NCBI GenBank assembly: GCA_964036045.1
Contig: OZ038385.1
Coordinates: forward strand, 30,386,306-30,450,305
Origin: Eutreptiella sp. 'Long Island Sound 2002'
Lineage: Eukaryota > Euglenozoa > Euglenophyceae > Eutreptiales > Eutreptiaceae
DNA length: 64,000 bases
Direction: 5' to 3'
Below, piece after piece: positions 18,020 to 28,353 of this stretch (position 1 is its first letter; every line of letters starts with the position of its first letter). Made by a program: the position numbers and the translations under genes. The notes under the pieces are model-generated. The model ran no database searches. It had not been told where the DNA came from and saw only the letters and a program-made list of their open reading frames with translations.

Positions 18020-20972
18020 TGAAGCGGTACCCAGAACCCCATGGCTAGGTTACGGCATACAACCGGTCTCCGGTCCACTAACCCCATGCACGGAAGGGAA
18101 GACGCCCGTTGACGCTCCGTTCCGTGCCGTAAAGCCCCGCATCGGCAACCGATTTGTGTATCAGAATATCAGGAATCAACAGGGTTTTACTTTCATATTG
18201 TTTCCGTCAATTTTTACGCTTCCGTTCTGATATTCACTGTTTTGACTGCTGGCGGTTGGATCGCGACTTTACCGTAACCGCCAGTTTAACTGTAATTAAT
18301 GGAAATTTTAACGCTATCCGTCACGAAGGCTCCAAAGTCGTCAGGAACTGCATGGATGCTTCCGCAATTTTCATATCTTACACTCGCAACCTTAATCCGA
18401 ATTTTTCAGGATGTCAAAATCGGATTTTCGACTTCGACATCCCCGCACTTGATTTGACCTCTTTCGAGTGGACCTACGTGCTTCCCTATGCACGAATCAA
18501 CTTTCCTTTTCTCTTGCCCTCCATTTGTCTTAAAGATATGGGCAAAACAAAGTTGATTCGTGAGGCCACTTGTGAAGGTCATATCTCGTGCCGCTTGCGA
18601 GGAATGACAATAAGGAAACGTGGGATGTATTCACAATACTCCCGACGTAATTTAGGAAGCATTATATGCCTTGCGTTTCCACACGTGCGCGCTAGTGTAA
18701 TGGATCATGGTCAAGAGGGTGGAGTTTGCGTTATAACTCTTTGGCCATGACATTGTGTGCGTTAAGATAACTTTCGAGTGTAGCGCGCAAGTGTTGGTGT
18801 TGCATAGGAACTCTCCTTGAGTTCCTATGAGCGATTGACACAAAGTTATGCCCTTGGAGGGGCATGACATATCGTGGGGGGAGCTACCTTTTGGGCAATA
18901 TGTGGTATGTGCCATGTGTTGTATTGTGTGCCCATTTGGCGGGTCCATCGCTCCAAGACAAACCCGCCAATGGACCTCATATTGTGCAAGCCCCTTCTCC
19001 ATACTCCCTATAATCAATAGCAATTAGCCTAACCTTCGTGAAGGGAAGCTTGTGTGGTGATCCCGAAGCGATGCGTGGGGAGCAAGGCATGTGTTTTGCA
19101 ATTTTCCATAATTTCATGTGCCCACTTGGGAAGTAGCGCTCGTAACCTTTCAAGGCGCCCCAAGTGGAGCACATATGTTGGATCGAAGGTCGATGGTGTC
19201 AAGTCATTGTGTTTGAAAGGATTGGTCGATTACTCAATCCAAGCCGAAGATATTATAATATAATTGTGCACCTTTCAAGGCACTTTTGTGTGTGCTTGTG
19301 CCAATTTTGCCGTTTTTGGCCCGTCATGATGTCAAGTGGCGACCGTGTATCTCAACGTTGCGCTCAATTGACATCATGACCCAAGTATGTTTTGAGGGTA
19401 CATACTTCGGTCCCCAACATATCTTGGACCCGGTGAATAACTCCTCTTAGGCTTGGCATACCGTGGCCGCCATGTTGGCGATTTGGGACTATCCCAGATC
19501 ATGGGCTCACTTGGCGACCCTGCCATTCCCAATACCGGAGGAGTTGGGCGACGCCCAAAAGATATGTTGGACACATATGACTTGATACCAATCCTATGGC
19601 ACACTCCGGTCCGAGTCGGGCATGTGCCTCATTTGCCCCAACCATGAGTGTGCGCATTTTTGGCCATTTTGAGCAATTTTCCATTTTTGCTGCCCGCCGT
19701 GCACCATGTTCTAACCTTCGTGCGTGCCGGACGCTTGGACCAATGGACCATATATGACATGGGTGATATGGACATTGGTCCCCATGGTTGACACAACACG
19801 TGGGCGAAGCGGAGCAACCTTCGTTAAGGCGCTAGCCCAAAGTGAGTGTGGGCAATTTTGCCATTTTGGCATTTGTGGACCCAATTGGGATCGTCACCAC
19901 GCCAAGTGGCATTAAGATCTCTATTAGCCAAGGGCATGGGAGTCTCTGATGGACTCCCGGTAGACTGCGTATGGAATGGCGGATCTGATCTCCAAGCCGG
20001 CGTGGAGATATACTATTGGGAGCACACCAAATTTTGGCTCATTTCAAGCAGCCATAATGACCCAATTTTGGGACCCCAATTTCTCCCTTCCGTGTGGTCA
20101 ATTGGCGGCCGCATTTCTCTAAGCCCATGGGGAGCCCGGACCTAAATTCAAGTTGTACACTCAGATATGAGTCCTAGGTCCTGCCTCCTACCCTGTGAGC
20201 CATTGGCCTTACCTTGGCCAGGCGAGCCACGCGTGGGAATGACGTCAATTTTGGTGATTTTGGCATCATGACCCCACTTGACTCATCCGTGTTGCCCTGA
20301 TGCCGGGACCTCAGAGGGAACCAGGTTGGGTGAGGGCTCCAGAGAGTTCGTACTCGAAGGGCATAGGGTCAGTTGCCTCATCCCTACCTCTGGCGGGTCC
20401 AGACGAGGGGTCAATTTTGGAGATTTTTGAGTTAGTATCAGTTTGGGCTGAAACAGCCCGTTTTCAGCTACCAACTCCTGGGTGATAATGGCGGGGCCAT
20501 ATCTCTGGCTCAGAGGGGAGTTGGGACCTGCTGTTAAGGGAGCATGAGGAGCTACTGTTGGTTGGCCTTGAAGCTCTTTGGTTCTGAGGAACTCGCCTGT
20601 GGCTGGGCCAGACACCCCTCCCATTGGCAGGGTTTCAGGGTCCGGACTGAGCAGGGCATGGGTTGTGTTTGAGCCCCCGCCCCCACCAGCCACTGAGAGG
20701 GTCGGACCTGGGATTGGGATATGAGTTGGGACTGAGTGTCTATTGTCCTGTAATGCACTTACCCCAGTCCAGTCTTAACCCCATGTGTACATATCCTGAT
20801 GTGTTGCTGTATATACTTTCGTTCCCTCATTTCAGAGTGGCAAGGATTCTGAAACGCTTTGTCACATGACATGAGCGCATTGATGCCCCTGTGAGCGTAG
20901 TGCTTTGCCTGCCTGCTCACTTGCGCGTGTCCCGCAGCGTCCCTTGGCCAGGCCCCCCACGGGAACGCGTCA
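18020..20972 (+). repeat. 5' LTR of element B
   Basis: 2953 bp, matching 34147-37095 (2949 bp) end to end. TG...CA termini fit retroviral-type ends. A TATATA word lies near 20811 toward the 3' end and could be the core promoter. The LTR holds a conserved 13-bp inverted repeat (19323-19380). Confidence 0.92.
19323..19380. promoter_or_regulatory. Conserved inverted repeat in the B/C LTR
   Basis: GTCATGATGTCAA and TTGACATCATGAC form a perfect 13-bp stem around a 32-base loop. The same arms occur in the other B LTR (35447-35504) and in the C LTR (39421-39478), although the sequence around them varies. It may be a protein-binding or RNA structure signal. Confidence 0.65.
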
Positions 20973-21410
20973 AAAGCGTTTCATCGCCGCGGGGTTACCC
21001 AGCCCTCGCGTGCCACTCGGGGCCACCAACCCCGAGCAGCGCGGCGCAGCTCGCAGCTCGCAGCGCAGCGCAGCGGCTCGCAGCGCAGCGCAGCGGCTCG
21101 CAGCGCCACTCAGCGACAGCGCCGAGTTCGTCACGGAGCCAGCAGCGCCGTCCAGAGCATCGCCCTGACCGCGCAGCGACCGTGAAAGAGGTGCACAGAC
21201 CAGGACTCCTGCATCAGCCCCATCGGCCGACCCAGAGTCCCATCGGCCGACCAGCAAGGCCGCGTCAACCACCTCCACAACCACCGGCTGACCAGCACCA
21301 GCCGCACACCCAGCCCAGTGCTGCAGCACCCGCCTCAACAACCACCACCAGTTCGTTGAGTTGAAGGAGTGCATACCAAGGACCTCAAGACCAACTACGC
21401 CCCCGCTGCC
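20973..21410 (+). other. Leader of element B
   Basis: GC-rich untranslated leader between the LTR and the gag ATG. Its start AAAGCGTTTCATCGCCGCGG is nearly identical in element C, but no TGG-type primer site lies next to the LTR. A short tandem tract built of CGCAGC words occupies about 21040-21110. Confidence 0.6.
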
Positions 21411-23603
21411 ATGGTGAATTGGCAGGAAGCGGGTAGGTTGTGGCCGCGGCCCCACCCCCATGCGGCACGCCTGCTGCGTGGGTTGGTTTGGGACCAGCAC
21501 TACCGCCACAGCCACCCCCAGTGTGAAGGCGGCATGCCCGGGAGCTTCGAGCTCCGCGATGACATGGGGGAGGACCGCCTGCGGGCAGTGGAGGAGTGGC
21601 TGCGGGCGGAAGGCTACGAGTGGCGCTTCCGCCGCAAGCGCTGGCGGACCTGGACCCGGCCGGACAGGCCCGGCGAAGGGCTGCGCCCCGACGGGATCGA
21701 GGAGGACGAGGACCCCAACGCCTACCCGTCGGGCGCCTTGATCAATGTCTCTCTGTGGGACATGATCGAGAAGAGCTTCCCGGAACCGGGGAGCGAGCGC
21801 AGGCTGCAGGGCAGCAGCAGCGCGTCTCCGGGGAAGGAGAGGCGGTCCGCCGGGGACAGGAAGCGGGAGCGGAAGTGGCGGGAGTACCAGGAGTCCCTGG
21901 CCGCCGAAGCCGCCCAAGGCGCCAAGGGCGGAACCCCAGCCGACAGTCCCCAATGGGCCAATGGTGGTCATCACCCCGGCCACGCCACCCTTGGTGACTT
22001 CATGGAAGTCGCCAAGCAGACCCAGGCCAAGCCCTGTCGGCTGCTCCTGAGGCCCCAGCAGGCCCCAGCAGGCCCCAGCAGCGACGTGGAGTCGGCCCAC
22101 CGCGGGAGGATGCCGGCCGACCAGGCCAGCTCCAGCAGCAGCGCCGCTCCCGCCCAAAGGGACGTGGCGCGCGCCTCTGAGCGCGTCTGCAGGGTGCCCT
22201 GCAACCTTCGGGTTGCCCGGCAACGGGCCACGCAGCAGAACGCTGCCGTGGAGGGCACCGTCGGCATCGCCCATGAGGAGGCCACCGAGTGGGGCAGAGG
22301 CATGGACTACCACGCCTCGAAAGTGGCAGCCATCGCGGCCGGTCTCACGGCTGCGGCCGCCCATGAGGCAGTGGCTGCCCGGATCAGGGCAACCGACGAG
22401 GAAGCCCGCCGGACGCAGGAGGCCATTGCCTGCAAGGAGGCCGAGGTGAAGGCGCTGGAAGAGGCGCTTGCCCAAGAGAGGGCAAAGAAGGAGGCGGAGG
22501 AAAGGGCCCACGCCGAAGCGACGGCTAAGGCCCAGGAGGACGCCGCCAAGAAGGAAGCCATCGAGGCCGCGCGACGGAAGGTCGCTGAGGAGAAGGCCAA
22601 GACAGAGGCGGAGCTGGCAGCGTTGGAAGCGCAGAAGGCGCGGCTGCAGCAGGCCCGGGAAGCCGAGGCGGCTCGTGCTCGGGAAGAAGCCGAAGCGCGA
22701 GCTGCCGCAACCACCGCCGCCGCAATGGAGGAGGCAGAGGCCAAACTCCGCCGCGAGACTCCCCCGGGAGGATCACGAGTGGAGACCCTTCGAAAGCTTT
22801 TCGAAGGGGACGCCTCCTCCAGGGTGACGCTGGATGAGGCGGACACGGGCAGCAGTGGGAGCAGTGGCACCACCGCCCATCGACGGAGGAAGGGCAAGGG
22901 GAAGACCCCCGAGAGGCCGCGGAGGCCAGCGGGTGGACACCCCCATGACAGTGACCCCTTCTTCACCGCCAGTGACGGGGATGAACGAGGCCGCCGGCAT
23001 CGCCAAGTGGTGGCTTGGACGGGCGGAGGAGGCGGAGACGTCCCCATGGAACCGGAAGGTGAGGATGAGGATCTCCCTCCTCCCTACCGGAGCTCGGAGT
23101 CTTCCGTGACCGAGACGCCCAGGTGGGGCGACATGGACGAGGATGACGACATGGACTTCGGCATCACGAGGAAGCGCCCATCCTCGGACCCACTGAGGCG
23201 ACCCGGCGGAGACCCACCGGGACCCCCTGGCGGAGGACCATCAGGACCCCCTGGAGGATGCCCACCAAGTGGACCCCCTGGAGGCGGACCACCGGGCGGG
23301 GGAGGACCCCCTGGACCGGGCGGACCCGGCGGAGGCCCTCCTGGAGAACCCCCTGGGGACCCCGACGACCCACCAGGGAACGGCGACCCGGATACCACCT
23401 GGCGGTGGATTGTCTACCTCCGCAGGAGAGTCCAGTTGCTCGAGCTGGAGGTAGACACGGGCAAGGGCGAGATGGCTCGCATCTCCAGGGTCGCCGCGCG
23501 CGCGCAGAAGGAGCTGGACATCGCCAGGGCCGAGACCAAGTCGCTGACCAACGTCGTCAGCGGCCTGCAGGAGAGGCTGGACGCGCTGGAAGCCCGTGGG
23601 TGA
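21411..23603 (+). CDS. gag: Gag of element B, N-terminal part
   Basis: ATG 21411 (MVNWQEAGRLW) is chosen because element C starts at the equivalent ATG. The frame is 731 codons. A conserved globular head (about residues 1-110, rich in Trp and Arg, FRRKRWRTWTRP) is followed by an Ala/Glu/Lys coiled coil encoded at about 22320-22770. A collagen-like stretch of PPGG repeats lies at about 23200-23390. A second helical segment (VDTGKGEMARISRVAARAQ) precedes the stop. The stop at 23601-23603 is the first codon of an inserted segment; in C this frame simply continues. The collagen-like and coiled-coil extension is not found in ordinary Gag proteins, and its role is unknown. Confidence 0.82.
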   Translation: MVNWQEAGRLWPRPHPHAARLLRGLVWDQHYRHSHPQCEGGMPGSFELRDDMGEDRLRAVEEWLRAEGYEWRFRRKRWRTWTRPDRPGEGLRPDGIEEDEDPNAYPSGALINVSLWDMIEKSFPEPGSERRLQGSSSASPGKERRSAGDRKRERKWREYQESLAAEAAQGAKGGTPADSPQWANGGHHPGHATLGDFMEVAKQTQAKPCRLLLRPQQAPAGPSSDVESAHRGRMPADQASSSSSAAPAQRDVARASERVCRVPCNLRVARQRATQQNAAVEGTVGIAHEEATEWGRGMDYHASKVAAIAAGLTAAAAHEAVAARIRATDEEARRTQEAIACKEAEVKALEEALAQERAKKEAEERAHAEATAKAQEDAAKKEAIEAARRKVAEEKAKTEAELAALEAQKARLQQAREAEAARAREEAEARAAATTAAAMEEAEAKLRRETPPGGSRVETLRKLFEGDASSRVTLDEADTGSSGSSGTTAHRRRKGKGKTPERPRRPAGGHPHDSDPFFTASDGDERGRRHRQVVAWTGGGGGDVPMEPEGEDEDLPPPYRSSESSVTETPRWGDMDEDDDMDFGITRKRPSSDPLRRPGGDPPGPPGGGPSGPPGGCPPSGPPGGGPPGGGGPPGPGGPGGGPPGEPPGDPDDPPGNGDPDTTWRWIVYLRRRVQLLELEVDTGKGEMARISRVAARAQKELDIARAETKSLTNVVSGLQERLDALEARG
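23445..23600 (+). repeat. 156-bp direct duplication, left copy
   Basis: From CTGGAGGTAGACACGGG to GAAGCCCGTGGG this stretch is repeated without visible change at 25381-25536. The two copies flank a 1780-bp insertion in gag. Confidence 0.9.
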
Positions 23604-25380
23604 GAGTCAGTGTGCACGCCCCAAGGACACCGTGATCATTCAGCAGAATTTCCCGAAGACCTAACCGACCCACACAGGCCAGGCTGACCTCCACTGACCC
23701 ACCGCGGCACCACGCGAGACCACGGCACACCACACCACAGCGCGCCACAGAGCAACGCACCACAGCACGACGCGACGCGACGCGGCACAGAGCGGCACAA
23801 CACGACACAACTGACCCTAACCTGAGGGACTAACCGAAGCCAGCCACCGCACACCCGGGAAGGCGCCGCGCCACCACGCCACACACCGGCACCACAGGCC
23901 ACACACGGGACCACAGAGCGCCAGGCGACAACGGTGACGGACCACCCAGAAGATTACAGCCGGCACCGCGGAGGGGTAAGGACACGAGCAACCCCAGCCC
24001 CCTAACCCAAAACCACAAGCAGCCGCCTGGCGCAGCCGCCCAGCCGGCAGAGCCAGGACCGAACCCAGCAAGAAGGGGCGCCGAGCCCACAGTGTACGGA
24101 GCCCACCCGACCCATGGGGCCGGAACATGGCCACACAGAACCCAACTGAAAACAGCAGCCCGGAAGACAACACTGAATACAGGCCAGTGCGTGCGCCAGC
24201 CCAGGGAAGGCAGAGGGAGGAACAGGCAAGCCCCCCCCCCAAAAAAAAAAAAAAAGGGAGGGGGGAAGGGGAAAAGGCACGAAAACAGCCCACAGCCGCC
24301 CAACCACCCGCCAACACCACCACAGGCGGCCAGGCCCCCCCCCCAGAAGAAAAAAAAAAAAAAAAAAAGGGGGACCCCCGCAGAGGCACAGGCGAACCAC
24401 CCACCCAAAACCGGCAACACCAAGCCAGTAACAGCGGACCACGGGGAAAAGGGACAGAAAAAAAAAAAAAAAAAAAAGAGAGCCACCAGCCCAGCCCGAA
24501 AGAAAGGGGATGGAGGGACAGGGACCACAAAGCCCAGAAAAAAAAAAAAAAAAAAAGAAAAGAAAAACCAAAGCAAAAAAAAAAAAACACACCCCGAAAA
24601 CCCAGCCAAGACGGACTGGGCACAGGCGAGACCCGGGCCCGGCACACACGCCCACACCGCGCGCCGGAACCGGAAACGGCGGGGGGCAAGCGGGGCGCCC
24701 ACGAAACCACACACGTCCCAAAAGCAGACCGAAACCGAAGCCCAACCACGAACACCACAAATAGCCGACACTAGGGGGACAACACCACAAAACGAGCCCA
24801 AAAACACCCACCCTAAACCCCAGCCAGGACAGACGGGGTTAACAAAACCCGCACCAAACCGCCAACCGGACCCAAACACAAACACCACACAACAGTAGGA
24901 AACCCAGTGCCCACAGCCCGGGCACTGAGGCAGCCCGTGCCATGCAGGTGACCCGGCCAAACGAGATCCGGAGCCCGGGGGTAAGGCTGCATCCTAAGGC
25001 CTGCGCTGCTTTGGGACTCGAGGCGGAGCGTGCGACACCCAAGCGCCTCGGAACCCTAGTACCAGGAACGTGCATGCACGCCTTGGGAACGGGATACGCC
25101 AGGAAGTCCGGTGAACCCCTAGGGTTCCGCCCAAAGGAGGGGACGTGCGCAAGCACGGGGGCACACCCTCCCGGCGAGACAAGCATGTCACGCTGGCGGC
25201 GATCAGCCCTCCCGGCGTAGCCCGGGGCCGCTTTGTTGGGGGCCAACAGTCAGGTCTAGCGGGAAGTAAGCCGCCTCCCCTCTTCACGCGCGAAGCCTCT
25301 TCCTGTTCGTCACAGGGGCGACGCCAGGGGGAACCATGGGGCGCCTCTCCACGACCGAGTGCACCTACCTACCTACCTAC
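23601..25380. mobile_element. 1.78-kb insertion in gag of element B
   Basis: Element C lacks this segment at the same gag position. It starts TGAGAGTCAGTG and ends in repeated CTAC units. The first 1.3 kb (about 23640-24960) is very poor in T on the plus strand and contains several C-run to A-run tracts (near 24231, 24341, 24460, 24538 and 24577). No gene is recognised; long minus-strand frames here are only readings of the poly(A) tracts. It could be a mobile element or captured host sequence. Confidence 0.6.
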
Positions 25381-27660
25381 CTGGAGGTAGACACGGGCAA
25401 GGGCGAGATGGCTCGCATCTCCAGGGTCGCCGCGCGCGCGCAGAAGGAGCTGGACATCGCCAGGGCCGAGACCAAGTCGCTGACCAACGTCGTCAGCGGC
25501 CTGCAGGAGAGGCTGGACGCGCTGGAAGCCCGTGGGAGCGTCGGCAGCGACCACCCACCCCTGGAGTCTGGCTCGTCGGACGACGGCTGGGGACCCGGAC
25601 CAGGTCCAGGCAGACCCCACGCCCCCGGCGGAGCCCCCAGGAGTCGCCCCAGCGCCAGTGCCCCCTCTCTCACCTCCCCCTCTCACCACAGCGCGGGCCG
25701 CCGCAACGAGCGCGTGCCGGCCGGCAGTGGCAGTGAGGAATGGCGTGATGAGTGGCTCAGCGCGGAGTACCGCAACCGCCGTGCTCCACCGCGGACGCCT
25801 GTACGCCCCCGACGCCCGGCACCAGCCCCGGTGCCAATCCCAATGGCTGGAGGACGTTATGGTGGACTCAGGGACGAGGTCCCCAGAGGAGACGTGGAGT
25901 GGGATGTCGGCGAAGGTGAGGACCTGGACCTGGACCTGGAGGAGTTCGACATCAGCCCCCCGCGCGGTGTATGACGGGAGGCCGCTGAGCTCAGCCGCCG
26001 GCGCCGTGATGAGGATGCGTACATGGATGCAGTACGGCGTAAACATTTTGGTTCAGCGTACGTGGAGGAACCGCGGCGTAGCCACAGGGGTTCCATGGAG
26101 GAGATGGACGTGGCGGCCGTGGGAGTCCGTGGGCGAGGCCGATGGGAACCTCGGTCGACCTCGCGGCCGGCGTTCATGGTCTCTAAGGCCGCGGACGCCG
26201 CCGTGTGGGAAGACTTGAAGGACATCAAGCCCCCCATGTACGACGGCAACCCCCTCAACCTCGACCGCTTCTTGGAGAAGCTGGACGATTGGGGGCTGAC
26301 CGTCACTGAAGACCTGCCTCCCGCGGATGCGGAGAGATACGTCTTCAAACGGTTCAGGTACCGCCTGCCGGAAGTGCTCGGCGAGCTATACGTCGTGGCG
26401 ACCAAGGAGGGGAGAATCAAGACCCTCAAGGAAGCCAAGAAGTGGCTCAACGAGCAGGAGCGGGTGGACGCTCCGCAGGTGGCTGCCAAGCGCTGGAAGT
26501 CCATCAAGCTTGAGCATGATGGACGGGAGATCCGCCTACGAGATTGGCGGGACTTCCGAGGGAAGTACACCCTCTTCCGCCGCAATGTGGAGGATTGGAA
26601 CGAGGGTGACGAGCAGGCTCGCCTGCTCTCCATGCTGCCGGAAGCATGGATCAAGAGGGTCATCAAGGAGGAATCCAAGCGGGCCAAGTCCAACCACACG
26701 GTCAAGATGATGCTCCCCAAAGAGTATCATACGAACGTGGTGGCTTGGGCGAAGAAGCACGTGGCCCGGGATGTCAAACGGCACTCCCTGCGGAACGCAC
26801 TCCTCATCACCGTCTCGGGCGATCGCGAGAAGACCGCGATGTGGCGCCTTGACGAGTGTGAGTTGAGCGGCCAGACCATCCGTCTGCAGCCCATCCCGGC
26901 GTGGATGAGCTGCGACGAGATCCTGGAGTGGGTTGGCGAGGAAGTACTCAAGGAGTACCGAAACCTCCACCACACCCGCGGGTTGAGGCCCGGGGACCGC
27001 GACGTCAACTACGTTGGCGAGGGACCTGGCGGGGAAGCTGCCATGGACCCAGCGGGAGCCGGCGGCGAAGAGACTCTCGTCGACGATGACGACGACGATG
27101 AGCCCGCCGAAGTGGCCGTGTGTGCCTTCGTGGCCAAGAACCTGAGCGCGGGGAGCAAGCCGGGAAACTGGAAGCCCCTGCAGCAGGGTTGGAGGAAGCA
27201 GGAGAAGAGGGACCCTCGCCGCATTGGCGACCCTCCGCTGTCCTTTTGGGAGTTCATACGAGCTCACCCTCAGGGCTGTTTCGTGTGGTATGGGAGGAAG
27301 CGAGGCTTCAACCATGACCACTGAACATGCCCCGTCCACAAGGCCGACACGGAGGCTTACAAGAAGGCGCACGGGTCGAAGAAGCGTGCGCCCGCGGGTA
27401 TCCGGGAAGCCAAAATGGAGGTCGACAAGGACGAGCTGGCCAAGCTGATGTCGTCGGTGGGGACCGAGTTGGCCAAGGAGATCCAGGAGATCAAGAGGAA
27501 CTGGGTCCCCAGGTCGGACAACAAGAACAAGGAGAACAACCAGAATGACCAGAACAAGGACAAGGACAAGAACAAGGGTAAGAAAGGGGGAAGGAAGAAG
27601 GGCATCAACGAAGTCGATGCGGAGGAGAACACCCCTTCCTCCACAACCGACGCCCCCTAG
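25381..27660 (+). pseudogene. gag: Gag of element B, C-terminal part, with two internal TGA stops
   Basis: Starting at the right copy of the 156-bp duplication, the frame runs to a TAG at 27658-27660, broken by TGA at 25972 and 27322. Element C has CGA (Arg) at both places, so both are C-to-T changes at CpG. It encodes a Gly/Pro/Arg linker, an acidic patch, and a Gag core (VWEDLKDIKPPMYDG to about EILEWVGEEVLKEY). A knuckle follows: C has C-x2-C-x8-H-x4-C while B has Trp for the second Cys. The end is a Lys/Asn-rich tail (DNKNKENNQN). In phase with the downstream protease. Confidence 0.8.
27658..27660 (+). promoter_or_regulatory. In-frame gag stop (TAG CGG), candidate readthrough site of B
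   Basis: Gag ends ...GAC GCC CCC TAG CGG AGC and the protease frame continues in phase without another stop. Element C has the same TAG CGG at 55857-55859 with almost identical surroundings. Conservation of the stop in a decayed relative argues it was the natural gag end. Confidence 0.7.
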
Positions 27661-28353
27661 CGGAGCCCCTGCAGCCAAGGGCCCCAGCTAGGGCGGTCGC
27701 AGGATGGTGACGTGGGAAGCGCCGAACCATCCCAGTCGGGAGTCGATAAGCACAAGGGGACTGCCGCGGGCGGAAGGCCCGGTCCGGCGCCCAGTCGCGG
27801 AGGCGGGGTGAGGGCAAGTGAAGGCACGAACCCTTGCACCCGTCCGTCCTTCGCGACCAAGAATGTGTTTGATGTACTACAGGATCTATCCGAGAGTATC
27901 GGAGGATCACCCGGACCGCAGCTGGATGCTGCAGATGGGCAGCCTGAGCCCATTGTCCACGACCTGCACCAGTCGCTTGTGGAGCTTCTGGAACGGCCGG
28001 AGATCCTGAGTGTGCACGCCGTGCGCCGTGTCGGTCGCGAGCGGCAGTTGCATCTTAAGGTCCGTGCCTTATGCGGGGAAGTGGAAAAGGTTTTCGACGT
28101 GTTGGTCGACACGGGAGCTCACGTCAGCTTGGTCAAGGCTGGCCTACTTCCACCAGAGTGTCTGACCGACAGTCGGAAACCTGTCAGGCTGAAGGTGGCG
28201 AACGGCCAGTACATGGTGGGAGGCACGAAGGAAGCGGCCATTGGGCTGCAGTTCGTGAACCATCGTGAGCTGAGCCGCCCACACCTCGGCAAGGAAATCC
28301 TCCTGCACGGTCGCTTCTACGAGGCCGAGATGGACTGGGACATGATCGTTTGA
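27661..28353 (+). CDS. Pol N-terminus of element B: aspartic protease
   Basis: The frame follows directly from the gag TAG. After a low-complexity linker the active site VLVDTGAHVSLV lies at about 28099-28134 with flanking protease sequence. The TGA ending at 28353 cuts the chain shortly after MDWDMIV. The same phase continues into the Dam-like domain, so this stop is probably a point mutation rather than the natural end. An ATG at 27712 is not needed if readthrough is used. Confidence 0.75.
   Translation, partial: RSPCSQGPQLGRSQDGDVGSAEPSQSGVDKHKGTAAGGRPGPAPSRGGGVRASEGTNPCTRPSFATKNVFDVLQDLSESIGGSPGPQLDAADGQPEPIVHDLHQSLVELLERPEILSVHAVRRVGRERQLHLKVRALCGEVEKVFDVLVDTGAHVSLVKAGLLPPECLTDSRKPVRLKVANGQYMVGGTKEAAIGLQFVNHRELSRPHLGKEILLHGRFYEAEMDWDMIV

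Noticed and set aside
18154-18750. A 198-codon open frame present in both LTRs of B (also 34281-34877)
   Set aside because: It has no ATG at its start and no recognisable motifs, and it is open in both copies simply because the LTRs are near-identical. The LTR of C does not keep it.
20970-22511. A 513-codon minus-strand frame opposite the gag of B
   Set aside because: It is the antisense of a GC-rich gag; the plus-strand frame has the conserved start and a homologue in C.
23817-24960. Minus-strand open frames of 270-376 codons with long Phe/Leu/Gly runs
   Set aside because: They are readings of the poly(A)/poly(C) tracts in three frames at once. The composition, not coding, keeps them open.
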